The notes under the pieces were generated by a model. That model was not told the origin of the DNA. It did no database searches and saw only the letters and a list, made by a program, of their open reading frames with translations. From JAOUEA01 sp963810945 (GTDB taxonomy: Bacteria > Actinomycetota > UBA4738 > HRBIN12): 64,000 bases of DNA. This document shows positions 34,269 through 42,500 of the stretch, in pieces. The position numbers and the translations under genes are program-made. Location: assembly GCA_963810945.1 (NCBI GenBank), contig CAWEPI010000013.1:65416-129415 (forward strand), given 5' to 3'. Every line of letters begins with the position of its first letter. Position 1 is the first letter of the stretch.

Positions 34269-35804
34269 GTGTCCCCGCTCCTCGCGCGCCTGAACCGGCC
34301 CCTCGTCGCGATCATCGCCGTTGCCGCCATCGCGGGAGGCATCCGCTTCTTCCACCTGCGGCACCCCGACGGCTTCGTCTTCGACGAGGTCTACTACCCG
34401 AAGGCGGCCTGCATCTACCTCGGATGGTCCGACCGCACGTGCCACGTCCTGTCGAGCGACGAGAAGTACTGGCGTGAGCACAAGTGGGACGTGGGCTCGT
34501 GGGTGCACCCGCCCCTCGGCAAGTGGGAGACGGCGCTCGGGATCAAGGCGTTCGGGATGAACGAGTTCGGCTGGCGGTTCTCCGCGGCCGTGGCGGGCAC
34601 CCTCGTCGCGGTGATGGTGGCCCTGATGGCGCAGCTGCTCTTCGGCCGGCCGATCTGGACGTTCGCGGCCGGCCTGCTGATGTCGGTCGAGCACCTGAAC
34701 GTCGTGATGTCGCGGACGGGCCTTCTCGACGTGCATCTCGAGTTCTGGGTGGTGCTGGGGTTCCTCTGCTTGCTGCTGGACCGCCGATGGATCGACCGTG
34801 AAACACCTCCCGACCCCGAGCCGATGGAGGTGATGGGCACCCACGGGGAGACGGTCAGCGTGATGCCGCGCTGGAGCAAGGTGCCCTCTCCCTTCTGGCG
34901 TCCCTGGCGCTTCGCCGCCGGCGCCGCGCTCGGGGCCGCGTGCGCCGTGAAGTGGGCGGGCATCACCGCGCTGATCGCCGCGGTCCTCCTCACCTACATC
35001 TGGGAGACCACCCGGCGGCACCGCGGCGAGACCGCGCGCGGTCGCGCGTTCGGCCGGGCCTTCGCGATGGAGACCTTCGGGATGGTGTGCGCCTTCCTCC
35101 TGCTCCCGGCGCTCGTCTACGTGGCGACCTGGCTGCCCTGGTTCCACCATTTCGGCTGGAGCCTGTCCGCCTTCTGGGAGGAGCAGCGCGCGATGTGGCG
35201 GTACCACGCGGGCCTGAAGGAGTTCGCCCTCGACAGCGCCACGAACACGTACACGCCCACGCATCCGTACTACTCGCGGCCGTGGACCTGGCTCCCCATG
35301 ATCAGGCCCGTGAGCTTCTACGTGCAGAACGCCGGCAGCGACGTCTCGCAGATCGTCGCGATCGGGAGCCCCGTGATCTTCTGGGCCAGCATCTGGGCGC
35401 TCCCCTACGCCGGATTCGCGTGGTGGCGCAAGCGCGACTGGCGCGCCGGGTTCGTGCTCGTGCCCTTCCTCGTGCAGTACCTGGCGTGGTTCGCCGTGTC
35501 CCGTCCCCAGTTCTTCTTCTACGTCCTGCCGTGCACGCCGTTCATGGTGCTCGCGGTCACCTACGTGATCCGCGATCTCTCCGACGCGCGGATCGTGATC
35601 CGGGACCGGGAGACCGGCGAGGTGGCGGTGAACCCCGACACGGGCGAGCCGGCCATCTCCTCGCGCCACCCCTACCGCTGGATGGCGTGGGCCCTCGTCC
35701 TCGGCGCGGTGGGGCTCTTCCTCTGGGTCTGGCCCGTGCTCAGCGCCGGTCGGCTGACCGACACGATGTGGCGCGCCCGCGTGTGGTTCAAGGGCTGGAT
35801 CTGA
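34269..35804 (+). CDS. Polyprenyl-phosphate-mannose-dependent protein mannosyltransferase (Pmt, GT39)
   Basis: Transfers mannose from polyprenol-phosphate-mannose to Ser/Thr of secreted proteins. The 511-residue polytopic membrane protein has the first-loop catalytic acid motif HPDGFVFDEVYYPKAACIYL. WVHPPLGKWETALGIKAFG, FGWRFSAAVAGTLVAVMVAL and SRTGLLDVHLEFWVVLG follow, and several further helices end with WMAWALVLGAVGLFLWVWPV. These are hallmarks of actinobacterial Pmt, usually encoded beside rsmI, as here. GTG 34269 is chosen because it precedes the short cytoplasmic tail before the first helix. Confidence 0.92.
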   Translation: MSPLLARLNRPLVAIIAVAAIAGGIRFFHLRHPDGFVFDEVYYPKAACIYLGWSDRTCHVLSSDEKYWREHKWDVGSWVHPPLGKWETALGIKAFGMNEFGWRFSAAVAGTLVAVMVALMAQLLFGRPIWTFAAGLLMSVEHLNVVMSRTGLLDVHLEFWVVLGFLCLLLDRRWIDRETPPDPEPMEVMGTHGETVSVMPRWSKVPSPFWRPWRFAAGAALGAACAVKWAGITALIAAVLLTYIWETTRRHRGETARGRAFGRAFAMETFGMVCAFLLLPALVYVATWLPWFHHFGWSLSAFWEEQRAMWRYHAGLKEFALDSATNTYTPTHPYYSRPWTWLPMIRPVSFYVQNAGSDVSQIVAIGSPVIFWASIWALPYAGFAWWRKRDWRAGFVLVPFLVQYLAWFAVSRPQFFFYVLPCTPFMVLAVTYVIRDLSDARIVIRDRETGEVAVNPDTGEPAISSRHPYRWMAWALVLGAVGLFLWVWPVLSAGRLTDTMWRARVWFKGWI

Positions 35805-35870
35805 CCGGTGGTCGCGTCACGGCGGCCGTCGCGCGGCGCGCGAGCCCACCGCCCCCGGTAGCATCCCGCC

Positions 35871-37865
35871 ATGGCCCGCACCGAACAGCGCTTCATCCCG
35901 ATGTCCGACGGCGTCCGGCTCGCCGCCACGCTCTACTTCCCGGAGGACGAAGGCCCCTGGCCCGCGCTCCTCGAGGCCCTCCCCTACCGCAAGGACGACG
36001 TGACCGCGTCCTATCGGCCCGAGTACGTGCGGCTCGCCGCCGCCGGCTACGTGATGTGCCGGGTGGACGTGCGGGGCACCGGATCCAGCGAGGGCATCGC
36101 GACCGACGAGTACCCGGCCGTCGAGCGCACCGACATGATCGCGGTGATCGACTGGCTCGCCACGCAGGACTGGTCCACCGGCAACGTCGGGATGTACGGC
36201 ACCAGCTACAGCGGCTTCAACGCGATCCAGATCGCGATGGAGCGCCCGCCGGCCCTCAAGGCCATCATCCCGATCTTCGCCACGGACGATCGCTACGCCG
36301 ACGACGTCCACTACTACGGGGGCGCCCTGAAGCAGCTCGACCTCGTCGACTACCCGACGTACATGATCGCGATGAACGCGCTCCCGCCCGTGCCGTCGAT
36401 CTACGGCGACGGCTGGCGCGACCTGTGGGAGCGGCGCGTGCGGGAGACCGAGCCGTGGATCCTCACCTGGCTCGAGCACCAGCGCTTCGACGACTACTGG
36501 CAGTTCGGGTCGTTGCGCCCCACCTACGAGGCGATCGCGTGCCCCGTGATGATCATCGCCGGGTGGGCCGACGGCTACCGCAACAACTCGTTCCGCACGT
36601 TCGAGGCGCTCACCTGTCCGAAGCGGCTCATCTTCGGCCCGTGGGCGCATGCGTCCACGGACACCTCCGTGCCCGGACCGAACCACGACCTGATCCCCGA
36701 GCACCTGAAGTGGTGGGACCACTGGCTGAAGGGCATCGACAACGGGGTGGACCGCGAGCCGCCGATCGTGCTCTACGCCCAGCGCTCGACGCTCCCGGCG
36801 CCCGACCGCCGGGAGGTGCGCGGCGCGTGGCGGTGGGAGCCCACGTGGCCGCCGGGCCGCCTCGTGGAGACGCCGGTCGGCGCTCGCGGACGTCGGACGG
36901 TGAACCGCGACGGCGAGGGGCCCGACGCGCTGGACGTGCGGGGCGACGTCGGCTGGACGGCGTGGATCAGCTGCGCGGGCGCGATGCCGTGGGGCCAGCC
37001 CGACGACCAGCGCCCCGACGAGATCCACTCCCTCACCTACACCTGGGCGCCGTTGGAGGACGAGGTGGAGATCCTGGGCCACGCACGTCTGCGGGTGCGG
37101 ATCGCGTCGAGCGCGCCCGTGGCCTACCTCTCCGCCAAGCTCTGCGATGTCTTCCCCGACGGCACCTCGTCGCTCGTGGCGCGCGGCATGGCGAACCTCA
37201 CGCACCGCGACTCGCGCGCCGAGCCCTCGGGCGTGGAGCCGGGCACCGGGTACGACCTCGATCTCGGATTGGAGGTGGCTTCCTGGACGTTCGAGGCCGG
37301 CCACCGGATCCGGCTCGATCTCGCCGGCACCGACTGGCCCAATGCGTGGGCGCCGCCCGAGCCCGTGACCCTCACGGTCGACCGCGCGACCGGGGAGCTG
37401 ATCCTCCCCGTGCTGGACGGCCCTTCCCCGGTGACCGAGCGCCCCGAGCTCCCGCTGCCCAACGTCGCGGAGGCGAACCAGTCGCCGAAGGAGCGCGAGA
37501 AGACGGGCGACGAGAGCACGGGCTGGGTGAAGTGGTCGGTCGCGCACGAGCAGCTGAAGCACGAGACGCGCGCCTACGCCGGGAGCTTCGGTGACTACGA
37601 CGCCCACGACGGGGTGCCCTCGTTCTCCGAGCTCTACGACGGCGTCGTGACCGTGTCCACCGACGACCCCGGCGTCGCACGTTCCGAATCCGAGGCCCGC
37701 TTCGAGATGCGCTGGCCGGAGGCCACGTGCGCGTCGCACGTCCGCATGTCGATCGCGTCGGACGCGAAGACCTACCGGGTTCGGATCGACCTCACCACGA
37801 GCGAGGATGGCCAGGAGCGCTGGAGCCGGAGCTGGGAGCGCACGATCCCGCGCGACCACCAATAG
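35871..37865 (+). CDS. CocE/NonD family X-Pro-dipeptidyl-peptidase-like hydrolase
   Basis: A 664-residue serine hydrolase of family S15/CocE, which cleaves X-Pro peptides or acyl esters. The N-terminal alpha/beta hydrolase has SDGVRLAATLYFPEDEG, PYRKDDVTASYRPEYVRLA and CRVDVRGTGSSEG. Nucleophile: NVGMYGTSYSGFNAIQIAM; acid: IIAGWADGYRNNSF; His: FGPWAHASTDTSVPGP. The C-terminal jelly-roll domain starts near residue 360 (WTAWISCAGAMPWG, LTYTWAPLEDEVEILGHA). All catalytic residues are present. No signal peptide is seen, so it is cytoplasmic. The gene ends at a strong hairpin. Confidence 0.92.
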   Translation: MARTEQRFIPMSDGVRLAATLYFPEDEGPWPALLEALPYRKDDVTASYRPEYVRLAAAGYVMCRVDVRGTGSSEGIATDEYPAVERTDMIAVIDWLATQDWSTGNVGMYGTSYSGFNAIQIAMERPPALKAIIPIFATDDRYADDVHYYGGALKQLDLVDYPTYMIAMNALPPVPSIYGDGWRDLWERRVRETEPWILTWLEHQRFDDYWQFGSLRPTYEAIACPVMIIAGWADGYRNNSFRTFEALTCPKRLIFGPWAHASTDTSVPGPNHDLIPEHLKWWDHWLKGIDNGVDREPPIVLYAQRSTLPAPDRREVRGAWRWEPTWPPGRLVETPVGARGRRTVNRDGEGPDALDVRGDVGWTAWISCAGAMPWGQPDDQRPDEIHSLTYTWAPLEDEVEILGHARLRVRIASSAPVAYLSAKLCDVFPDGTSSLVARGMANLTHRDSRAEPSGVEPGTGYDLDLGLEVASWTFEAGHRIRLDLAGTDWPNAWAPPEPVTLTVDRATGELILPVLDGPSPVTERPELPLPNVAEANQSPKEREKTGDESTGWVKWSVAHEQLKHETRAYAGSFGDYDAHDGVPSFSELYDGVVTVSTDDPGVARSESEARFEMRWPEATCASHVRMSIASDAKTYRVRIDLTTSEDGQERWSRSWERTIPRDHQ

Positions 37866-37892
37866 GCGCCTCGCGACCCCGGGAAACACGAA

Positions 37893-37911
37893 ACCCGGGC
37901 GCTGCCCGGGT
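37893..37911. terminator. Bidirectional hairpin terminator
   Basis: ACCCGGGC-GCT-GCCCGGGT is a perfect 8-bp stem with a 3-base loop between the converging CocE-type and CPBP genes. TCTTGTTG follows on the plus strand and TTTCGTGTTT on the minus strand, so it may stop transcripts from both sides. Confidence 0.7.
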
Positions 37912-37978
37912 CCGGTCTTGTTGCGATATCGCTCTCAGAAGGATACGTCACCGGCGTCGTCGCGGCAAGTCGGGGTCC

Positions 37979-38737
37979 TCAGAAGCCAGGTAAACGATCG
38001 CGGAACAGGAGGAATCCGACGCCCGCGCCCACGTCCAGCAGGAAGTGGGCGACCACGAACGGCCAGGTCCGGCGCCACCGGATGAAGAGGAACCCGAAGA
38101 AGAGGCCCATCAGGAGGTTCCCCGCGAACCCGCCCCACCCTTGGTAGAGGTGGTAGGTCCCGCGCAGGAGCGCCGCGCCCGTCACCGCGGCGATCGGGGT
38201 CCACCGCAGCTGCTCGAGCCGCGTGACGAGGTAGCCGAGCACGATCGTCTCCTCCAAGAGGGCGGCCGTCGCGGCGTTCAACAGGAGCGCCGGGACCGTC
38301 CACCAGTGGCCGAGCGGCGGGACGGGCACCACGAACCGGTTCACGCCGAGCGCCACCGCGCCGAGGTAGATGGCGATCCCCGCCGTCGCGATGATCAGGA
38401 AGAGGACCATCCCCCGGCCGAGGTCCTGCCGCGGACGATCCAGGGTGAGCCCCACGGCCCCGACGCCCTCCCCGTCCCGGCGCACCAGGTGGAGGACGAG
38501 GTACACCGGTGCGATCCCGAAGACGAACCCGAGCACCTGCTTCAGGAACTCGTTGCTCTGGTTGGCCGCCGCCACGTACCCCCCTCGCAATGGCGCGGAG
38601 AGCAGGTCGAGCACCGCGTACACCGCGCTCGCCAGCAACGAGAGGGAGAGCACGACGAGCACCTCTTCCGTCAGGGTGCGTCGGTCCGTGGGCGCCGGGG
38701 GGACCGGGGCGAGGGCGCGGGGGTCGACGAGGCGCAT
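37979..38737 (-). CDS. CPBP (CAAX/Abi) family intramembrane metalloprotease
   Basis: A polytopic membrane protein of about 252 residues. Motif 1 is ALLEETIVLGYLVTRLEQL, motif 2 is ALLRGTYHLYQGWGG and motif 3 is FVVAHFLLDVGAG, giving the EE, H and HxxxD metal ligands of the Rce1-like fold. The Arg usual in EExxxR is replaced by Leu, a variant I associate with an actinobacterial subgroup with the LLRGTYHLYQG motif. Roles of such proteins range from prenyl-protein processing to bacteriocin self-immunity; here it is unassigned. ATG 38737 is used; GTG 38755 is also possible. Confidence 0.85.
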   Translation of the reverse strand: MRLVDPRALAPVPPAPTDRRTLTEEVLVVLSLSLLASAVYAVLDLLSAPLRGGYVAAANQSNEFLKQVLGFVFGIAPVYLVLHLVRRDGEGVGAVGLTLDRPRQDLGRGMVLFLIIATAGIAIYLGAVALGVNRFVVPVPPLGHWWTVPALLLNAATAALLEETIVLGYLVTRLEQLRWTPIAAVTGAALLRGTYHLYQGWGGFAGNLLMGLFFGFLFIRWRRTWPFVVAHFLLDVGAGVGFLLFRDRLPGF

Positions 38738-38775
38738 CTCGTAACGGTACGCCACGCCGGTATCGTGGGTTCGTC

Positions 38776-39024
38776 ATGAGCCCTGCGAAGGAACCCATCG
38801 ATCCGGCCACGCTGGAGGTGGGCGCGCGCTACCGCGTCGACCACCGGCACGAGCGCCTGCGACGCACGTTCCGCACCGACGGCACGTATCTGGGCGTCGA
38901 GGACGGCGAGGACGAGGAGGGCGCGCCGACCAAGATCATCAGCTTCGAGGTGAAGCCGCGGTTCGGCAAGCCCTCCGTGCAGCGGATCGACGTCGCCACG
39001 GTGCGGACGATCGAGCCACTCTGA
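38776..39024 (+). CDS. Small conserved-looking protein, unknown function
   Basis: An 82-residue soluble protein beginning at ATG 38776 (MSPAKEPIDPATLEVGARYR). The middle RVDHRHERLRRTFRTDGTYL and the acidic loop GVEDGEDEEGAP are followed by KIISFEVKPRFGKPSVQRID. Predicted strands and spacing suggest a small beta-barrel (SH3- or OB-like). I do not recognise the family. The coding sequence keeps the GC-rich third positions of its neighbours, which supports a real gene. It diverges from the CPBP protease gene and is 60 bases upstream of the FAD oxidase gene. Confidence 0.65.
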   Translation: MSPAKEPIDPATLEVGARYRVDHRHERLRRTFRTDGTYLGVEDGEDEEGAPTKIISFEVKPRFGKPSVQRIDVATVRTIEPL

Positions 39025-39084
39025 GCGCCCGCTCCGGACGAGGCCCCGGCTAGACTCACGCGCGCACCGGAACCGGGAGGGGAG

Positions 39085-40308
39085 ATGGCGAACCGAGAGC
39101 GGGCCGACCTCGTGGTCGTCGGTGCAGGCACGCTGGGCGGCTGGTCCTCCGTCCTCGCCGCGGACGACGGCATCGGCCGCGTGGTCGTGCTGGAGCGCGA
39201 CGCCGCCGGTCAAGGGGCTTCCACCCGCGCGGCCGGCATGGTGCGCGCGCAGGGCGGCTCGCCGGACACCGTCCGCCTCGGCACGTGGTCGATCGACTTC
39301 TACCGGCGCCAGCGGGAACGGTACGGGGTCGACTCCGGGTTCACGGGGGCGGGCTACGTCATCCTGGCCGCCACCCCCGACGACGAGCGCGCCGCCCTCG
39401 AGCGCACGGCGATGCAGCGCGAAGTGGGCCTCGACGCCCGCTGGGTCGACGCCGCCGAGGCGCGGCACCTCAGCCCGACGCTCGCGGAGACGGGCTACCG
39501 GGGAGGCTCCTACGTCGCGACCGACGGCTGGATCGACCCGCCCCGGAACGTGCGCGCGTACCTGCTGGCGATGCGAGGCTCGGGCGTCGAGCTGCGCGAG
39601 GGTGTGACGTTCACCGGGCTGCGCACGCGGGCCGGACGCGCGGGGCGCAGGGTCGTGACGGGCGTCGAGACCTCCGCGGGCACGATCGCGACGGGTCGCG
39701 TGATCCTCACCGGCGGGCCGGCGATGCAGGCGGTGGCCAAGGCGGCGGGGAGCCGCGCGTGGGTCGGGTACGCGCGGCACCAGGTCGTGGTCACCGAGGC
39801 GCACGAGGCGCTGGCGGTCGATCGCTTCGGGGCCATGGTCTTCGACATCCACGCGGGCATCTACTGGCGCCCGGAGGAGGGCGGCCTCCTGTGGGGCATG
39901 TCGAACCCGAACGAGGTTCCGGGCCCCGGCCGCACGATCGACTGGACCTACCTGCGGAAGATGCAGCGACGCCTCCACCGCCTCGTGCCCGTGACCGCGG
40001 AGCTCGGGATCAAGAAGGCGTGGGCCGGCACGATCGAGTACACACCCGACCACCTGCCGCTCACCGGGCCCCTCGTGCTGCGCGACGGCGCCGAGGTCGA
40101 CGGCGTCACGATCGCGAGCGCGTGCGGGCACGGCATGATGTGGGGGCCCGCGGTGGCGCGGATCGCGGCGGACCACGCGCTGGGTCGCGCCACGGAGGTC
40201 GTCGCGCATCCGGATCACTTCCGGATGGACCGGTTCGACGCGCGGGGACGGTCGCCGTTCGTCGACCCCGTGGCGCTCCCCTTCCCGGTCCGCGTCGAGG
40301 ACGATTGA
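39085..40308 (+). CDS. FAD-dependent oxidoreductase (DAO/sarcosine-glycine oxidase type)
   Basis: A 407-residue flavoprotein of the D-amino-acid-oxidase family. The N-terminal dinucleotide fold is DLVVVGAGTLGGWSSVLAAD with acidic VVVLERDAAGQGASTRAAGM. Inside are TGAGYVILAATPDDERAALE, DGWIDPPRNVRAYL and HQVVVTEAHEALAV. The C-terminal FAD contact is VTIASACGHGMMWGPAVARI. It should oxidise a secondary amine or amino acid such as sarcosine, glycine or proline, with release of peroxide; which one is unknown. GGGAGGGGAG precedes the ATG. Pirin converges 10 bases downstream. Confidence 0.88.
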   Translation: MANRERADLVVVGAGTLGGWSSVLAADDGIGRVVVLERDAAGQGASTRAAGMVRAQGGSPDTVRLGTWSIDFYRRQRERYGVDSGFTGAGYVILAATPDDERAALERTAMQREVGLDARWVDAAEARHLSPTLAETGYRGGSYVATDGWIDPPRNVRAYLLAMRGSGVELREGVTFTGLRTRAGRAGRRVVTGVETSAGTIATGRVILTGGPAMQAVAKAAGSRAWVGYARHQVVVTEAHEALAVDRFGAMVFDIHAGIYWRPEEGGLLWGMSNPNEVPGPGRTIDWTYLRKMQRRLHRLVPVTAELGIKKAWAGTIEYTPDHLPLTGPLVLRDGAEVDGVTIASACGHGMMWGPAVARIAADHALGRATEVVAHPDHFRMDRFDARGRSPFVDPVALPFPVRVEDD

Positions 40309-40317
40309 GGCTGCCGG

Positions 40318-41025
40318 TCAGACCAGGGCCACGTCGACGAGGATCAGCTCCGAGAGCGCCGCGGCGTCGATCCGCACGTCCGCTTCGTCGACGATCTGCG
40401 CGGCGTCCCCGGTCCGCATCCGCTCGCCGTTGACGGCGACGTCGCCCTCGATCACGTAGAGGTAGACGCCGCGCCCCTGCCCCAACGTGTGGGTCACCGT
40501 CGTGCCGGGCGTGAGCCGGGAGACGAAGACGTGCGCGTCCTGGTGCACGAGGACGGCGTCGCCGCCGTCGCCGCTGATCACGCGCAGGAGCGTATCGGTC
40601 CGGTCGGCCTCCGTGAACACCTTCTGCTCGACGCCGGGGGTGAGCCCTCGTTCGCGCGGCATGATCCACATCTGGATGAAGCGCATCGGCTCGGTCTCGC
40701 TGGCGTTCTGCTCGCTGTGGAAAGCGCCGGAGCCGAGGGTCATCCGCTGCACCGACCCGGCCGGGAGAGGGCCCGGGTCGCCCCCCACGTCGTCCTGGTG
40801 GCGGAACAGCCCCTCCACGACGTAGGTCAGGCCCTCGATGTCGCGATGCGGGTGCATCGGCCAGATGGCGCCCGGGATCAGACGGTCGTCGTTGAAGACG
40901 CGCAGGGTCCCGAACTGCACGTAGTCGGGATCGACGTAGGTGTCGAACGAGTAGTGCCATCGGGCACGGAACCACGCGCCGTCGACGTCGCTGATCTCGT
41001 CGTCGCGGCGGATCGTGATCGTCAT
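40318..41025 (-). CDS. Pirin family protein (bicupin)
   Basis: A 235-residue bicupin. The N-terminal metal cupin has PGAIWPMHPHRDIEGLTYVV and LGSGAFHSEQNASETEPM, holding the His-His-His-Glu iron ligands of pirin. The C-terminal cupin is RGVYLYVIEGDVAVNGERM. Pirins are iron proteins with quercetin dioxygenase activity or regulatory contact with metabolic enzymes. ATG 41025 (TITIRRDDEI) fits the family start; an upstream start at 41064 would add residues unlike it. No partner gene indicates its role. Confidence 0.9.
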   Translation of the reverse strand: MTITIRRDDEISDVDGAWFRARWHYSFDTYVDPDYVQFGTLRVFNDDRLIPGAIWPMHPHRDIEGLTYVVEGLFRHQDDVGGDPGPLPAGSVQRMTLGSGAFHSEQNASETEPMRFIQMWIMPRERGLTPGVEQKVFTEADRTDTLLRVISGDGGDAVLVHQDAHVFVSRLTPGTTVTHTLGQGRGVYLYVIEGDVAVNGERMRTGDAAQIVDEADVRIDAAALSELILVDVALV

Positions 41026-41083
41026 GGCGACCACCGTACCCGAGGTCGCTCGAGCGCGGGGCACTCGCCGGACCCTGGAACCC

Positions 41084-41554
41084 CTACCAGCCGGTGCCGG
41101 AGCACTGCGTCGCGGAACCGGCGTCGACGCGCCCGTACGTGACCGCGCCGTTGCTGAGGGCCGCGCACAGGGCCCCCGTGCCGCCCTTGGTGACGAGCAC
41201 GATGCTCGTCGGGGTGGCGCCGCGGATGCTCACGACGCCCGCCTCCGCCGTGGCCGAGGTGTCGTACTTCGTCTGGGGATCGAAGTCCGTCGCCTGCGTC
41301 ACGCCGTAGCCCACCAGCGTGCCCTGCTCCGCCAGCCACACCTTCGCGCCCTGGAGCGCGTTGGTGAGCGACGACTCGGCCGAGACGTCGTTCGCCTGGC
41401 CGATCGCCGTGATGCCCTGCTCGGCCGTGTCCGCTTGGTTGCGGCCCAGCAGGGTGTACGGGATGGCGACGAGCACGCCCACGACCACCAGCACCACGCC
41501 CCAGCCCACCAGGCTGAGCTCGCCCCGCTCGCTGCGCACGATCGCGTTCCGCAT
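41084..41554 (-). CDS. Pilin-like single-pass membrane protein
   Basis: A 156-residue protein with a short basic start (MRNAIVRSERGE), a hydrophobic helix at about 13-36 (LSLVGWGVVLVVVGVLVAIP) and an exposed domain with AEQGITAIGQANDVSAESSL and LTNALQGAKVWLAEQGTLVG, ending with a Cys pair (ALCAALS, ATQCSGTG) likely to form a disulphide. Size, N-terminal helix and C-terminal disulphide loop resemble type IV pilins. The cleavage site is not canonical: GELSLVG replaces G-F-T-L-[IV]-E. No prepilin peptidase or assembly ATPase is nearby. Function is uncertain. Confidence 0.65.
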   Translation of the reverse strand: MRNAIVRSERGELSLVGWGVVLVVVGVLVAIPYTLLGRNQADTAEQGITAIGQANDVSAESSLTNALQGAKVWLAEQGTLVGYGVTQATDFDPQTKYDTSATAEAGVVSIRGATPTSIVLVTKGGTGALCAALSNGAVTYGRVDAGSATQCSGTGW

Positions 41555-41605
41555 GCACGAGGCATCGGCCCGGTGTGCGGCGACCTGAAGCCGCAGGTCA
41601 GCGCG

Positions 41606-41839
41606 TCAGAGCTGGAGCACTGGGCAGGTCAGCGTGCGGGTGATGCCCTCCAGATCCTGCATCGGCATCACCGTGCCCTTGGCGAGGAGGTCGAGGTCCA
41701 CCGCCTCCGCGCGCGCCACCACGTCGTACGGGCCCGTGACGGGATCCACCGCGACGACCCCTTCGATGCCGCGGACCTGCTCCGTGACCTGGGCTGCCTT
41801 GCCGACCTCGGTCTGGATGAGGATGTAGGCGTTGACCAT
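41606..41839 (-). CDS. Stand-alone Lrp/AsnC ligand-binding (RAM) domain protein
   Basis: A 77-residue protein: MVNAYILIQTEVGKAAQVTE, QVRGIEGVVAVDPVTGPYDV, VARAEAVDLDLLAKGTVMPM and LEGITRTLTCPVLQL. This is the whole alpha/beta RAM sandwich of Lrp/AsnC regulators without the helix-turn-helix domain. Such free-standing units form ring oligomers, bind amino acids and may modulate full-length Lrp proteins. GAGAGGGAG precedes the ATG. It lies 25 bases downstream of the LEA-like gene, same strand. Confidence 0.9.
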   Translation of the reverse strand: MVNAYILIQTEVGKAAQVTEQVRGIEGVVAVDPVTGPYDVVARAEAVDLDLLAKGTVMPMQDLEGITRTLTCPVLQL

Positions 41840-41864
41840 CTCCCTCTCCCTCTCAGCTCTTGGC

Positions 41865-42332
41865 TCAGCTCTTGGCGTCGCCGCTCTTGCCGCCCAGCAG
41901 CTCCTTGATCTTGCCGAAGAAGCTGGAAGAGGTGTCCTTCGCCTTGCTGGTCGCGGGAGGGATCGCCTCCTTCGCCTTGTTGGCCGCGTTGCTCGCGGAC
42001 TCCAGCGCCTTCGTGGCGGCGTTCCCGGCCGCATCGACGGCCTTGTTGGTGGCCGGGTGCGCCTTGTCGACGATGCCGCCGGCCGTGTCCTTCGCCTTGT
42101 CCACGAGGGGAGCCGCCTTGTCGGCGAGCCCGCCCGCGGTGCCCTTGGCCTTGTCGCTGAGCCCGCTCGCGGCTCCCTTCGCCTTGTCGGTCAACCCGCC
42201 CGCGGCGTCCTTCGCCTCGTCCATCGATCCGGCGGCGGCGTCCTTCGCTCCGGCGGCCGTGTCCTTCGCCTCGTCCATCGCTCCGGCAGCCGCGTCCTTC
42301 GCCTGCTCCTCGGCTGCGTCTCCCTCGCCCAT
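41865..42332 (-). CDS. LEA-like amphipathic repeat protein
   Basis: A 155-residue Ala/Lys/Asp/Gly-rich protein starting MGEGDAAEEQAKDAAAGAMD. It is built of imperfect 11-residue units such as DEAKDTAAGAK, DEAKDAAGGLT, DKAKGAASGLS and DKAKGTAGGLA. It ends FFGKIKELLGGKSGDAKS. The periodic charge pattern predicts amphipathic helices like group 3 late-embryogenesis-abundant proteins, which protect membranes and enzymes during drying or freezing. GAAGGAG precedes ATG 42332. The frame stays open upstream, but without homology or a ribosome site. Likely a stress protein. Confidence 0.75.
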   Translation of the reverse strand: MGEGDAAEEQAKDAAAGAMDEAKDTAAGAKDAAAGSMDEAKDAAGGLTDKAKGAASGLSDKAKGTAGGLADKAAPLVDKAKDTAGGIVDKAHPATNKAVDAAGNAATKALESASNAANKAKEAIPPATSKAKDTSSSFFGKIKELLGGKSGDAKS

Positions 42333-42500
42333 GGGTGCTCCTTCGGTAGGTGGTGACCCCCATCGTCCGGGGGCCGGTGGATAACGGCAAACCTGCAGCT
42401 CAGATGGGTTATCGAGAGGGTCCACCGCGCACGTTCCCGAGGCCCCGCGAGCGGGCGTCGACGTTGTGCCGTCGGCGCCGAGACTGGGAGACTCACCCAC

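Noticed and set aside
41865..42332. Tandem DNA repeats that might be a CRISPR or minisatellite
   Set aside because: The periodicity is 33 bases in frame with an 11-residue protein repeat and diverges at wobble positions, so it reflects the LEA-like coding sequence.
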